Below are positions 15,380 to 25,616 of a stretch of 64,000 bases of DNA, piece by piece; the first letter of the stretch is position 1, and each line of letters opens with the position of its first letter. The notes beneath the pieces were generated by a model. It saw only the letters and a list, made by a program, of their open reading frames with translations. It made no database searches and had not been told where the DNA came from. A program made the translations under genes and the position numbers. The stretch comes from Microbacterium helvum (GTDB taxonomy: Bacteria > Actinomycetota > Actinomycetes > Actinomycetales > Microbacteriaceae): positions 62,001-126,000 of the forward strand of contig NZ_JACXZS010000011.1 of the NCBI RefSeq assembly GCF_014779795.1, given 5' to 3'.

Positions 15380-18300
15380 GTGGGCGACGTCCTCGAGCGA
15401 TTCGGTCCTGCCACGCAGGACTGGTTCCGTGGCGCCTTCCACGCGCCCACCGACGCCCAGAAGGGGGCCTGGCAGGCGATCTCCGCCGGCAAGCACGCTC
15501 TCGTCGTCGCGCCCACGGGCTCGGGCAAGACGCTGTCGGCGTTCCTGTGGGCGATCGACCGCGTGTTCCACGACAAGGCGGCGACGACGGCATCCACCGC
15601 TCCCTCAGGCAAGAAGCGAGCAGGCGCGCCGCCGGCCACCCGCATCCTCTACATCTCACCGCTCAAGGCGCTGGGCGTCGACGTCGAGCGCAACCTGCGG
15701 TCGCCGCTGGTCGGCATCGGGCAGTCGGCCCGGCGCCTCGGCCTGACCGTGCCGGATGTGACCGTCGGCGTGCGCTCGGGCGACACGCCCGCGGGCGACC
15801 GGCGCAAGCTCGTGCAGGCGCCGCCCGACATCCTCATCACGACGCCCGAGTCGCTCTACCTCATGCTCACGAGCCGCGCCGGCGAGACGCTGCGCGACGT
15901 GCACACGGTCATCGTCGACGAGGTGCACGCCGTCGCGGCAACCAAGCGCGGTGCGCACCTGGCCGTGAGTCTCGAGCGGCTGGATGCGCTGCGGCGCGCC
16001 TTCACGCCCGACGCGCCGCCCGCGCAGCGCATCGGGCTGTCGGCAACGGTCCGCCCCATCGACGAAGTCGCGCGGTTCCTGGGCGGCGCCGAGCCGGTCG
16101 AGATCGTGGCTCCGCGTGCGAGCAAGGCGTTCGACATGAAGGTCGTCGTGCCGATCGGCGACATGCTCAATCCGCCGCCCCCGCCGAGCCCGTTCACCTC
16201 GGACGGCGGGAATGCCGATTCCGCCGCCTCAGCTGGCGAGTCGATCGACGAGGACTGGTTCGCCGACGGATCGTCCGGTGCCGGCCGACGCGCTTCGGGT
16301 TCGGGCGAGACCGAGATGACCGGCTCGGTGTGGCCGCACGTCGAAGAGGCGATCGTCGACCGCATCCTGCAGCACCGGTCGACCATCGTCTTCTGCAACT
16401 CGCGGCGTCTCGCCGAGCGGCTGACGGGACGGCTCAACGAGATCTACTCAGAGCGGCTGGGGCTGGACGTTCCGGACGCGACCGTGCCCGCCGCCATGAT
16501 GGCGCAGGCGGGCGCCACAGCCGGCGCCGACCCCGTGCTCGCGAAGGCGCACCACGGCTCGGTGTCGAAGGAGCAGCGCGCGCAGGTGGAAGAAGAGCTG
16601 AAGTCCGGCGTGCTGCGCTGCGTCGTGGCGACGTCGAGCCTCGAGCTCGGGATCGACATGGGCGCGGTCGATCTGGTGATCCAGGTCGAAGCGCCCCCGA
16701 GTGCGGCATCGGGCCTGCAGCGCATCGGACGCGCGGGTCACCAGGTGGGCGAGGTCAGCCGCGCCGCACTGTTCCCGAAGCACCGCAGCGACGTGCTGCA
16801 CACCGCGATCGTGACGGAGCGGATGCTGGCGGGGCAGATCGAGGCCATCGCGATCCCGCAGAACCCGCTGGACATCCTTGCGCAGCACACCGTCGCCGCC
16901 GCCGCAGTCGGGCCGGTCGACGTCGAGGGCTGGTACGAGACGCTCAAGCGCAGCGCGCCGTTCCGCTCGCTCCCCCGCTCTGCCTACGAGGCGACGCTCG
17001 ACCTCATCGCGGGCAAGTTCCCGTCCGACGAGTTCGCCGAGCTGCGCCCGCGCGTCGTGTGGGACCGCGATCTGGGCGTGCTGACCGGCCGGCCCGGAGC
17101 GCAGCACATCGCCGTGACCAGCGGCGGCACGATCCCCGACCGGGGTCTGTTCGGCGTGTTCGTGGCGGGCGAGTCGCAGAACGCGCGCGTCGGCGAGCTC
17201 GACGAAGAGATGGTCTACGAGTCGCGCGTCAACGACGTGTTCACGCTCGGCACGACGAGCTGGCGCATCGTCGAGATCACCCACGACCGCGTGAACGTGG
17301 TGCCCGCGTTCGGCCAGCCGGGCAAGGTGCCGTTCTGGCACGGCGACGGCATCGGGCGGCCCGCCGAGCTGGGCGAGGCGCTCGGCAGGTTCTCGCGCGA
17401 GGTGTCGACCGCGAAGCCCGACAAGGCCGAGGCACGGCTGCGCGAGGCGGGACTCGACGAGTACGCGCAGGACAACCTGCTCGCATACCTCGCCGAGCAG
17501 CGCGAGGCGACGGGCACGCTTCCCACCGACCGTCAGCTGACCGTCGAGCGCGGCCGTGACGAGGTCGGCGACTGGCGCGTGATCCTGCACTCCCCCTACG
17601 GCATGCAGGTGCATGCGCCGTGGGCGCTGGCCGTCAACGCACGCATCCGCGAACTGCTGGGCGTCGAGGGCTCGGCGGTCGCGAGCGACGACGGCATCAT
17701 CGCCCGCATCCCGGACGCCACGGCCGAGCCTCCGGGCGCCGACCTGTTCGTCTTCGACCCCGACGAGCTCGACCAGATCGTGACAGAAGAGGTGGGCGGC
17801 TCCGCGCTGTTCGCGTCGAGGTTCCGCGAGTGCGCCGCACGTGCCCTGCTCATGCCCCGTCGCAATCCGGGCAAGCGCACCCCGCTGTGGCAGCAGCGGC
17901 AGCGCTCGGCGCAGCTGCTGGAGGTCGCGCGCCGGTATCCGACGTTCCCGATCATCCTCGAGACCCTGCGCGAGGTGCTGCAGGACGTCTACGACGTGCC
18001 GTCGCTGCTGCGCCTCATGCGCGGCATCGGCGAGCGCCGCATCCGTCTCGTCGAGACCGAGCCCGCGCAGCCGTCGCCGTTCGCGCGCGACCTGCTCTTC
18101 GGCTACGTCGGTGCGTTCATGTACGAGGGCGACTCGCCCCTCGCCGAGCGGCGCGCCGCCGCGCTGTCGGTCGACCCCGCGCTGCTGTCGGAGCTGCTCG
18201 GCAAGGTCGAGATGCGCGAACTGCTCGACCCCGACGTGATCGCGCAATTCGAACGCGAAGTGCAGCGACTCGACCCCGAGCGCCGGGCACGCGGGGTCGA

Positions 18301-20194
18301 GGGTGTCGCCGACCTGCTGCGCCAGCTCGGGCCGCTCGACGCCGCCGAGGTCGCGGCGCGGCTGGAGCCGACCACCGGTGCCGATGAGGCGCCCGCGGCA
18401 GAGGCATCCAGCCATCTCGACGCGCTCATCGCGGCGCGCCGAGCGATCCCCGTCACGATCGCCGGTGCCGGCCGTGTCGCCGCGATCGAAGACGCCGGGC
18501 GCCTGCGCGATGCGCTCGGGGTGGCGCTGCCGGTCGGCATCCCGACCGCGTTCCTCGAACCGGTCGCCGATCCGCTCGGCGACCTCATCGCGCGCTACGC
18601 CCGCACCCACGGGCCGTTCCGCGCGGATGCCGCGGCCGACCGCTTCGGCGTCGGCATCGCCGTCGCCCGGCTCACGCTGCAGCGGCTCGAATCGCAGGGC
18701 CGCGTCGCGTCCGGATTCTTCCTGCCCGAGCCTCCGACGGGCTCAGTGGCCGCGGGCGCCACGGCTTCCGACGAGGCGGAGTGGTGCGACAGCGAGGTGC
18801 TGCGACGGCTGCGCATGCGCTCGCTCGCGGCCATCCGCGGCAGCGTCGAACCGGTTCCGCAGCACGCATACGGGCGGTTCCTGCCGGTGTGGCAGCACGT
18901 GACGCGCCCGCTGGAGGGCATCGACGGTGTGGCCGCGGTCGTCGAGCAGCTCGCCGGCGTGCCCATTCCGGCCAGCGCGTGGGAGTCGCTCATCCTTCCG
19001 GCGCGCGTCGCGGACTACACGCCGGCGATGCTCGACGAACTGACGTCGACGGGCGAGGTGGTGTGGTCGGGTCACGGCGGGCTGCCGGGACGCGACGGAT
19101 GGATCGCCCTGCACCCGGCGGATGCGCTGCCTCTCACCATCGCACTGCCCGACGACGCCGAGGCGCCCGCGCCCGGCTCGCTGGACGCCCAGCTGATCGC
19201 CGCGCTCGAGGGCGGCGGCGCGTACTTCGCCGCGCAGCTGCGACAGGCCACGGGCGCCGAGAACGAGCAGTCCGTGACCGAGGCGCTGTGGCGGCTGGCC
19301 TGGGCCGGACTCGTCACGAACGACACGTTCGCGCCGGTGCGATCGCTCGTGTCGGGCGGATCGCAGGCGCACCGCGTCAGCCGGCGCACGCCGCGGGCGC
19401 GCCTGTATCGCGGCACGCCGGGCAGCATGAGCGTGGCGATGCGGTCGGTGGCGGCATCCCTTCCCGCCCGCTCGCCGTCTGTCGGCGGCCGCTGGTCGCT
19501 GCTGCCGGCGCCCGAGGCCGACCCGGCGCTGCGGGCCACGGCGACGGCGAGCCTGCTGCTCGACCGCTACGGCGTGGTCACACGCGGCGCCGTGCAGTCC
19601 GAGGGGGTGCCCGGCGGGTTCGCCCAGACGTACCGCGTGCTGGCCGGATTCGAAGAGGCAGGCCACTGCCGACGCGGCTACGTGATCGAGAAGCTCGGAG
19701 CCGCGCAGTTCGCCGCATCCGCCACCGTCGACCGGCTGCGCGAGTTCGCCGGGCTCACCGATCCACCGCCGCTCACGGCGGTGACGCTCGCCGCCACCGA
19801 TCCCGCCAACCCGTACGGAGCGGCGCTCGCGTGGCCGTCGCTCGAGGGCGTCGGGCACCGTCCGGGCCGCAAGGCCGGCGCGCTGGTCGTTCTCGTCGAC
19901 GGCGCGCTCGCGCTGTATCTGGAGCGCGGCGGAAAGTCGGCGCTCGCCTTCACCGGCGACGAGGCCACGCTCGCGGCGGCGACCCGCGACCTCGCCGCGA
20001 CCGCGCAGGCGCGCCGTCTCGACACTCTCACCATCGAGCAGGTCAACGGCGCGTTCATCCACGGGACGACCATGGGCCGCCTTCTGCGCGACGCCGGGTT
20101 CGTCGAATCGCCCCGGGGTCTGACGCTGCGCCGAGTGACGGCCGGCGCCCCTCGGCAGGCTCCGGGACCGGACGCGCGGGGTGCGCGTGCCTGA
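15380..20194 (+). CDS. lhr: Lhr-type large ATP-dependent helicase
   Basis: A 1604-residue superfamily 2 helicase of the Lhr family (DNA repair, translocates 3' to 5' on DNA). The Walker A APTGSGKT is near residue 44, the DEVH box (VIVDEVHAV) near 178, motif III SAT and motif VI region QRIGRAGHQ near 450. After the two RecA-like lobes comes the long Lhr-specific C-terminal region of more than 900 residues. GTG 15380 begins VGDVLERFGPATQDWF, where family members start; the open frame further upstream overlaps the divergent gene. The last 8 nt overlap the start of the Nei-type glycosylase, so helicase and glycosylase are coupled and probably cooperate in base-damage repair. Confidence 0.92.
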   Translation: MGDVLERFGPATQDWFRGAFHAPTDAQKGAWQAISAGKHALVVAPTGSGKTLSAFLWAIDRVFHDKAATTASTAPSGKKRAGAPPATRILYISPLKALGVDVERNLRSPLVGIGQSARRLGLTVPDVTVGVRSGDTPAGDRRKLVQAPPDILITTPESLYLMLTSRAGETLRDVHTVIVDEVHAVAATKRGAHLAVSLERLDALRRAFTPDAPPAQRIGLSATVRPIDEVARFLGGAEPVEIVAPRASKAFDMKVVVPIGDMLNPPPPPSPFTSDGGNADSAASAGESIDEDWFADGSSGAGRRASGSGETEMTGSVWPHVEEAIVDRILQHRSTIVFCNSRRLAERLTGRLNEIYSERLGLDVPDATVPAAMMAQAGATAGADPVLAKAHHGSVSKEQRAQVEEELKSGVLRCVVATSSLELGIDMGAVDLVIQVEAPPSAASGLQRIGRAGHQVGEVSRAALFPKHRSDVLHTAIVTERMLAGQIEAIAIPQNPLDILAQHTVAAAAVGPVDVEGWYETLKRSAPFRSLPRSAYEATLDLIAGKFPSDEFAELRPRVVWDRDLGVLTGRPGAQHIAVTSGGTIPDRGLFGVFVAGESQNARVGELDEEMVYESRVNDVFTLGTTSWRIVEITHDRVNVVPAFGQPGKVPFWHGDGIGRPAELGEALGRFSREVSTAKPDKAEARLREAGLDEYAQDNLLAYLAEQREATGTLPTDRQLTVERGRDEVGDWRVILHSPYGMQVHAPWALAVNARIRELLGVEGSAVASDDGIIARIPDATAEPPGADLFVFDPDELDQIVTEEVGGSALFASRFRECAARALLMPRRNPGKRTPLWQQRQRSAQLLEVARRYPTFPIILETLREVLQDVYDVPSLLRLMRGIGERRIRLVETEPAQPSPFARDLLFGYVGAFMYEGDSPLAERRAAALSVDPALLSELLGKVEMRELLDPDVIAQFEREVQRLDPERRARGVEGVADLLRQLGPLDAAEVAARLEPTTGADEAPAAEASSHLDALIAARRAIPVTIAGAGRVAAIEDAGRLRDALGVALPVGIPTAFLEPVADPLGDLIARYARTHGPFRADAAADRFGVGIAVARLTLQRLESQGRVASGFFLPEPPTGSVAAGATASDEAEWCDSEVLRRLRMRSLAAIRGSVEPVPQHAYGRFLPVWQHVTRPLEGIDGVAAVVEQLAGVPIPASAWESLILPARVADYTPAMLDELTSTGEVVWSGHGGLPGRDGWIALHPADALPLTIALPDDAEAPAPGSLDAQLIAALEGGGAYFAAQLRQATGAENEQSVTEALWRLAWAGLVTNDTFAPVRSLVSGGSQAHRVSRRTPRARLYRGTPGSMSVAMRSVAASLPARSPSVGGRWSLLPAPEADPALRATATASLLLDRYGVVTRGAVQSEGVPGGFAQTYRVLAGFEEAGHCRRGYVIEKLGAAQFAASATVDRLREFAGLTDPPPLTAVTLAATDPANPYGAALAWPSLEGVGHRPGRKAGALVVLVDGALALYLERGGKSALAFTGDEATLAAATRDLAATAQARRLDTLTIEQVNGAFIHGTTMGRLLRDAGFVESPRGLTLRRVTAGAPRQAPGPDARGARA

Positions 20195-20975
20195 GGGCGA
20201 CACGGTCTACCAGACCGCGCGCCGCCTGGACGCAGCGCTCGGAGGCGGCACCGTGACGCGATTCGAGCTGCGAGTGCCGCAGGCGGCCACAGCCGATCTG
20301 CGCGGCGAGACGGTGCACGGCGTCGCAAGCCGCGGCAAGCATCTGCTGCATCGGATCGGCACGTGGACGCTCCACTCGCACCTCAAGATGGAAGGCGAGT
20401 GGCACGTGTACCGGCGCGGCGAGCGGTGGCGCGCACCGGGGTTCCGCGCGCGTGCGGTCATCGGTGCGACGGCGCCCGACGGCACCGAGTACGAGACCGT
20501 CGGCTTCGACCTCGCCGAGATCAAACTGGTCCCGTCCGCGGCAGAGGAAGAGCTGGTCGGCTACCTCGGCCCCGATCCGCTGTCCGACGACTGGGATCCC
20601 GCCGAAGCCGTCCGGCGTCTTGCCGCGGATCCTCGCCCCGTCCACGTCGCACTGCAGGATCAGCGCAGCATCGCCGGCTTCGGCAACGAGTATGCGAACG
20701 AGATCCTGTTCGTGCGCGGCATCCTTCCCACGACGCCGGCGACGGACGTGGATGCCGCACCGCTCGTCGATCTCGGCGCGCGCATGATCCGCGCCAACCG
20801 AGACCGCGTCGACCGCACGTTCACCGGCGACGCGCGTCGCGGTTTCACGACGTGGGTCTACGGCCGCGAAGGCCGGCCGTGCCGTCGGTGTGGGACGCTC
20901 ATCCGCCGCGGAGGTCTGGGCGCCGATCCGACGCGCGAGCGCATCGTGTTCTGGTGCCCGAACTGCCAGCGCTGA
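20187..20975 (+). CDS. Fpg/Nei-family DNA glycosylase-AP lyase (Nei2-like)
   Basis: A 262-residue bifunctional DNA glycosylase that removes oxidised bases. The catalytic N-terminal proline must follow the initiator Met, so the start is GTG 20187 giving (M)PEGDTVYQTA with Pro2 and Glu3; the GTG at 20181 would bury it. The H2TH region contains QRSIAGFGNEYANEILF, and the C-terminal zinc finger is CRRCGTLI and CPNCQR at about residues 232-262. Motifs and position next to lhr match the actinobacterial Nei2 type. All key residues are present. Confidence 0.92.
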   Translation: MPEGDTVYQTARRLDAALGGGTVTRFELRVPQAATADLRGETVHGVASRGKHLLHRIGTWTLHSHLKMEGEWHVYRRGERWRAPGFRARAVIGATAPDGTEYETVGFDLAEIKLVPSAAEEELVGYLGPDPLSDDWDPAEAVRRLAADPRPVHVALQDQRSIAGFGNEYANEILFVRGILPTTPATDVDAAPLVDLGARMIRANRDRVDRTFTGDARRGFTTWVYGREGRPCRRCGTLIRRGGLGADPTRERIVFWCPNCQR

Positions 20976-21066
20976 GCGCGCGAAACGGCTCCCCAGATCA
21001 CGATGGTGCAACGGACGGTTTGTCGCCCTGCGGCAGCGTCGGCGGCATCCACGCGCTGACTTCTCG

Positions 21067-21086
21067 CGGAAACATCGCGGTTTCCG
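21067..21086. promoter_or_regulatory. Inverted repeat in the 280-bp gap before potA
   Basis: CGGAAAC and GTTTCCG are separated by ATCGCG. The site lies about 170 bp upstream of the transporter start, downstream of the glycosylase gene, and could be a weak terminator or an operator. Elsewhere in 20976-21255 a weak promoter is possible (TTGCAC at 21167, TTGAAT at 21190, spacer 17). Confidence 0.35.
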
Positions 21087-21255
21087 GGGGTTCACACCCA
21101 CCCGGACGATCTGTCCCGCGGCACACATCCGGCGGCTCGGATCGTCCTGTTTCACGCAGCAGTGGATTGCACCTCGGCACCGCCCGATATTGAATACCTG
21201 CACACCCGATAGGCCGCGCACCGTCGCACGGCCCGCGACACGAAGGACCTCACGA

Positions 21256-22446
21256 GTGACGACGTCCACAGGCACGGCTCCCGCATCGACGGCCTCCCCG
21301 GCACACCAGGTTCCCACCGACGGCGACGGTTCGCGCGGCGCGGTACTGCTGTCGGGCATCACCAAGCACTACGGCGACCAGCTCGCCGTCGACGATCTGT
21401 CGCTGACCATCCAGCCCGGCGAGTTCATCTCGCTGCTCGGGCCGTCCGGCTGCGGCAAGACCACGACGCTGCGCATGATCGCAGGATTCGAGCAGCCGGA
21501 TGCCGGCGACATCCGCATCTCGGGCCAGTCCGTGCTCGGCGAGCCCCCGTACCGGCGCAATGTCAACACTGTGTTCCAGGCGTACGCGCTGTTCCCGCAC
21601 ATGACGGTCGCCGAGAACGTCGCCTACGGCCTGCAGCAGCGCAAGACCCCCAAGGCCGAGATCCGCACGCGGGTGTCGGAGGCCCTCGATCTGGTGCAGA
21701 TGCGGCAGTTCGCCGACCGCAAGCCGACGCAGCTGTCGGGCGGCCAGCAGCAGCGCATCGCGCTGTCGCGGGCGCTCGTCAACCGCCCGGCGGTGCTGCT
21801 GCTGGACGAGCCGCTGGGCGCCCTGGATCGTCAGCTGCGCGAAGAGATGCAGCTCGAACTCAAGCTGCTGCAGTCACGCCTGGGCATCACGTTCGTGTTC
21901 GTCACGCACGACCAGGGTGAGGCGCTGTCGATGAGCGACCGCATCGCGATCATGCGTCACGGCCGCATCGAGCAGATCGCCGACGCCGACACCGTGTACG
22001 CGCGGCCTGCCTCGGCCTATGTCGCCGCGTTCGTCGGGCAGCAGAACTTCTTCACCGGCCCGGTCGCCGAGAACGGCGCCGCGGTCGAGGCGCCCGAGGG
22101 ACTGGTGCGCGGCGCGACGACCGAGCTCGCCGGCATCACGCACGGGCAGGCGGCGGTGCGTCCCGAGTTCGTGCGGATCGCGGCCGAGTCGGCCGCCGAC
22201 GCGCGGACCGACGTCAACTCCGTCCGCGGGACGCTGCTCGGAGTGGCTCACCTGGGCGAGACCATGCAGTACCTCGTGCAGGTGTCGGACGACAAGAGCA
22301 TCATCGTGCGCCGCCCCACTCCCGAGGCGCCCGCACTGTCGGTCGGCGACGCGGTGGTCTGCTCGTGGGATGCCGCGAACGTCCTCCTCTTCCCCGCCGA
22401 CGACGCAGCCGTCGATGGCGGCTACGTCGCTCCCCCCGCCGTCTGA
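21256..22446 (+). CDS. potA: Spermidine/putrescine ABC transporter ATP-binding protein
   Basis: A 396-residue importer ATPase with Walker A GPSGCGKTT, Q-loop, signature LSGGQQQRIALSRAL, Walker B LLLDEPLGALD and switch His in VTHDQGEALS, followed by a TOBE-type regulatory domain (about 290-396). It energises the PotBC permease at the membrane. GTG 21256 has AAGGA 8 nt upstream. It is the first gene of a four-gene operon with binding protein and two permeases, all in close order. Polyamine specificity is inferred from the family of the whole operon. Confidence 0.9.
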   Translation: MTTSTGTAPASTASPAHQVPTDGDGSRGAVLLSGITKHYGDQLAVDDLSLTIQPGEFISLLGPSGCGKTTTLRMIAGFEQPDAGDIRISGQSVLGEPPYRRNVNTVFQAYALFPHMTVAENVAYGLQQRKTPKAEIRTRVSEALDLVQMRQFADRKPTQLSGGQQQRIALSRALVNRPAVLLLDEPLGALDRQLREEMQLELKLLQSRLGITFVFVTHDQGEALSMSDRIAIMRHGRIEQIADADTVYARPASAYVAAFVGQQNFFTGPVAENGAAVEAPEGLVRGATTELAGITHGQAAVRPEFVRIAAESAADARTDVNSVRGTLLGVAHLGETMQYLVQVSDDKSIIVRRPTPEAPALSVGDAVVCSWDAANVLLFPADDAAVDGGYVAPPAV

Positions 22447-22485
22447 TCCGCACCCGATCCCCTCACACCAATCAGGAGTCCTGAG

Positions 22486-23664
22486 ATGCCCGAGTCCCCG
22501 ATCCGCATCCTCGCCAGCGCCGACGCCGTGCCCACGATCCGTCGTGAACTGAGCCGCCGCGGCTTCCTCGGCATCGCCGCGGCCGCCGGCGCCGCCGCGA
22601 TCCTCACCGCCTGCTCGCCCGGGGGCGGCACGTCCGCTGCTCCGAAGGCGACCGGCGGAGCGCTGGAGAACAAGCTGTCGATCTACACGTGGGGCGACTA
22701 CGACAGCCCCGACGTGATCGACGCGTTCACGAAGGAGCAGGGGCCCACCGTCGAGCTCACCTCGTTCAACTCCAACGAGGAGATGATCGCCAAGCTCACC
22801 GCCGCGAAGGGCACCGGCGGCTACGACATCGTCGTGCCGACCGGCGTCTACATCCAGCAGATGGTGCAGAACGGCCTGCTGCAGAAGCTCAACCTCGAGC
22901 TGATCCCCAACTTCAAGAACCTCGACTCCGCCTTCGTCGGGCGGGCGTGGGACCCCGACAACGAGTACTCCATCTGCAAGGCGTGGGGCACGACCGGCTT
23001 CGTCTACGACAAGACCGTCATCACGCGCGAGCTCACCACCTGGGCCGACTTCCTCGACGCGGCGCAGAACGAGGCGAGCGGCAAGACGTCGATGCTCGAC
23101 GACGCGAGCGAGCTGACCGGCGCCTACTTCTGGGCCAACGGCATCCCGTGGACGACGACCGACGAGGGCGACCTCGACGCCGCCGAGGACTTCCTGGTGA
23201 ACACGCTGGCTCCCCACATCGAGGCCTTCGACTCCTACCCCGGCGGCGGCGCGATCCAGCAGGCGTCGCACGTGCTCATGCAGGCCTACAACGGCGACGT
23301 GCGCCTCGCGCTCATGGAGAGCACCGAACCCGACCGCTGGCAGTGGGTGCTCGCCGGGCCCAAGACCGAGATCTGGATGGACAACTGGTCGATCCCGGTG
23401 GGCGCGCCCCACCCCGAGGCCGCGCACGCCTTCATCAACTACGTGCTCGACCCCGAGGTCTCGCTGCAGGAGCTCGACTACATCGGCTACCACACCGGCG
23501 TCGCCGACATCGAAGAGGCCGCCGCCGACGCCGGCCTGGAGCTGCTCGACATGGTGTTCTTCACGCCGGAGCAGCTGGCGACCATGGAGGAGGGCGAGGT
23601 CAACGACTCCCTCGCGCGCGTCGTCGACATCTACAACAAGGTGAAGGCGGCAGCGGGTGCGTAA
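22486..23664 (+). CDS. potD: Polyamine-type solute-binding lipoprotein, Tat-exported
   Basis: A 392-residue periplasmic-binding-type protein of the PotD/PotF family that delivers substrate to the permease. The N-terminus has a twin-arginine motif (SRRGFLG, Arg24-Arg25) and a lipobox LTAC with Cys43, so it is a Tat-exported lipoprotein. KLSIYTWGDYDSPDVIDAF opens the binding domain; Trp, Asp and Glu residues of the polyamine pocket are plausible but not proven. It sits between potA and potB; its stop overlaps the potB start. Confidence 0.9.
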   Translation: MPESPIRILASADAVPTIRRELSRRGFLGIAAAAGAAAILTACSPGGGTSAAPKATGGALENKLSIYTWGDYDSPDVIDAFTKEQGPTVELTSFNSNEEMIAKLTAAKGTGGYDIVVPTGVYIQQMVQNGLLQKLNLELIPNFKNLDSAFVGRAWDPDNEYSICKAWGTTGFVYDKTVITRELTTWADFLDAAQNEASGKTSMLDDASELTGAYFWANGIPWTTTDEGDLDAAEDFLVNTLAPHIEAFDSYPGGGAIQQASHVLMQAYNGDVRLALMESTEPDRWQWVLAGPKTEIWMDNWSIPVGAPHPEAAHAFINYVLDPEVSLQELDYIGYHTGVADIEEAAADAGLELLDMVFFTPEQLATMEEGEVNDSLARVVDIYNKVKAAAGA

Positions 23665-24583
23665 GAAGGCGGGCATCGCCCTCGCGTTCCCCGCGTGGGC
23701 ATGGCTGCTCTTCTTCTTCGTCATCCCCGTCGGGTACGTCGTCTGGTTCAGCTTCGGCTACAAGCCGGGCATCTTCGGCACCCACGCGAACGACGTGCTG
23801 TCATTCGACCGGTACCTCGAGGTGCTCACGCCGACGTTCTTCGCCACGTTCCAGAACACGCTGTGGATCGGGATCCTGGGCACGCTCGCGTGCCTCGCGA
23901 TCGGTGCGCCCGTCGCGTACTGGATGGCGGTCAAGGCGCCGCCGTCCAAGCGCGGCCTGCTCGTGGCGCTGGTGATGGTGCCGTTCTGGACCAACTTCCT
24001 GGTGCGCACCATCGGCTGGCAGATCATCCTCGCGCCCAACGGCTGGCTGTCGGGGGTCATGCAGGCGCTCGGGCTCGGGCCGCTCGAGATCCTGTACACG
24101 CGACCCGCGGTGCTGCTCGGCGTGATCTACAACTACCTGCCGCTCATGATCCTGCCGCTGTTCGTCGCCTTCGACCGGGTGGGCCCCGCCCTGCGGGAGG
24201 CGTCGAAGGACCTCGGCGCCGGCCGCTGGACCACGTTCCTGCGGGTCACCCTCCCGATCTCGCGCCCCGGCCTCGTGGCCGGTGTGCTGCTCGTGTTCAT
24301 CCCGCTCATGGGCGACTACATCACCGCCACGATCCTCGGCGGCGCGAAGGGCAACATGATCGGCCAGATGGTCGCGACGCAGTTCCAGACCGCGCAGAAC
24401 TGGGCGCTCGGCTCGGCGATGGCGATCATGCTGATCCTCATCGTGCTGCTCACGACCGCCGTCGGGCTCGGGCTGGTGTGGCTGGTCGGTCTGCCGTTCC
24501 GCCTGCGCAACCGCGTGGTGCTCGACCCGGTGCCCGCGCCCACGGCGGCTGCGGCATCCATCCCCGTCGGAGGTGCCGCATGA
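23657..24583 (+). CDS. potB: Polyamine ABC transporter permease 1
   Basis: A 308-residue inner-membrane permease with about six hydrophobic helices and the coupling-helix motif EASKDLGAGRWTTFLRVTLPI. GTG 23657 overlaps the potD stop by 8 nt. It pairs with the next gene to form the channel. Confidence 0.9.
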   Translation: MRKKAGIALAFPAWAWLLFFFVIPVGYVVWFSFGYKPGIFGTHANDVLSFDRYLEVLTPTFFATFQNTLWIGILGTLACLAIGAPVAYWMAVKAPPSKRGLLVALVMVPFWTNFLVRTIGWQIILAPNGWLSGVMQALGLGPLEILYTRPAVLLGVIYNYLPLMILPLFVAFDRVGPALREASKDLGAGRWTTFLRVTLPISRPGLVAGVLLVFIPLMGDYITATILGGAKGNMIGQMVATQFQTAQNWALGSAMAIMLILIVLLTTAVGLGLVWLVGLPFRLRNRVVLDPVPAPTAAAASIPVGGAA

Positions 24584-25476
24584 CCGCGACCGACACGCGC
24601 ACGATCCTGTCGGCGAAGAGCTCCGTGACACCGCGGGCACGACGCGATCGCGGCGACCTCGGGTTCACGATCTGGGGCATCGCGGTGCTGGTGTTCCTGT
24701 TCCTGCCCATCGCGGTCGTGGTGATCTACTCGTTCAACGTGGGGAGGCTCCTGACCTCGTTCACGCAGTTCGGGTTCGATTCCTTCGCGGCGATCGTCTC
24801 GAACGAGGTCGTCCGCAGCGCGGTGCTGATCTCGGTGCAGACCGGCTTCCTCGCCGCGGTGCTGGCATCGGTGCTCGGCACCCTGGCGGGCATCGCGATG
24901 GCCCGCCACCCCGGCAAGTGGGTGTGGTGGTTCCTGGTGCTGCTGCTGCTCGTGTCGGTGACCCCCGAGATCGTCGATGCGGTCGCGCTGCTGCCGTGGC
25001 TCGTGACGCTCGGGCAGGACTGGGGCATCGGTATGTTCAACAACGGCATCCTGCGTCTCGTGATCGGGCACTCGCTGTTCTCGATCGCGGTCGTCTCATA
25101 CCTGGTGCGCGCCCGGCTCATCGGCCTCGATGCGCAGCTCGAAGAGGCGTCCGCAGACCTGTACGCGCCGCCGCTGACGACGTTCCGCCGTGTCACGCTG
25201 CCGCTCGCGATGCCCGCCGTGCTCGCCGGGTTCCTGCTGTCGTTCACCCTCAGCCTCGACAACACCGTGATCGCGGCGTTCGTCTCGGTCGCGGGGTCCA
25301 CGCCGTGGCCGGTGTACATCCTGGGCGCCGTGCGCACCGGGCTGCGGCCCGAGATCGCGGCGGTGTCGACGATCATGCTGCTGCTCACCCTCATCGCCCT
25401 CGCGGTCGTGGCGCTCGTGCTCAAGCGCGCCGGTGATTCGGCCGCCGACATCGCACGCACGATGGCGGGCGGATGA
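24580..25476 (+). CDS. potC: Polyamine ABC transporter permease 2
   Basis: A 298-residue permease with six predicted helices and the motif EASADLYAPPLTTFRRVTLPL. The ATG at 24580 shares its last bases with the potB stop (ATGA overlap) and follows GGAGG at 24569-24573. It ends the transporter operon. Confidence 0.9.
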   Translation: MTATDTRTILSAKSSVTPRARRDRGDLGFTIWGIAVLVFLFLPIAVVVIYSFNVGRLLTSFTQFGFDSFAAIVSNEVVRSAVLISVQTGFLAAVLASVLGTLAGIAMARHPGKWVWWFLVLLLLVSVTPEIVDAVALLPWLVTLGQDWGIGMFNNGILRLVIGHSLFSIAVVSYLVRARLIGLDAQLEEASADLYAPPLTTFRRVTLPLAMPAVLAGFLLSFTLSLDNTVIAAFVSVAGSTPWPVYILGAVRTGLRPEIAAVSTIMLLLTLIALAVVALVLKRAGDSAADIARTMAGG

Positions 25477-25543
25477 TCGGGATGCCTCACGCCTAGGCCG
25501 CCCGTCCGTCGAGGCTGCCCGCACCGCCCGCGACACGTCAGCT

Positions 25544-25584
25544 GCGCACCGAGACTGCAGCTGTCATGAGGAGTCTCGGTGCGC
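25544..25584 (+). terminator. 13-bp inverted repeat after the pot operon
   Basis: GCGCACCGAGACT (25544-25556) and its exact complement (25572-25584) enclose a 15-nt loop. It lies 67 bp after potC and 32 bp before the amidohydrolase start, so it may end the operon or attenuate read-through. Confidence 0.55.
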
Positions 25585-25616
25585 CGTCGATGTCTCGCTG
25601 AAAGGACCCAGACCCC

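Noticed and set aside
16448..18610. 720-codon minus-strand frame within lhr
   Set aside because: Shadow of the helicase gene, caused by high GC at third positions; no recognisable domains.
20055..21365. 436-codon minus-strand frame across the Nei-type gene
   Set aside because: Opposes the glycosylase gene with catalytic Pro2 and zinc finger; no domains.
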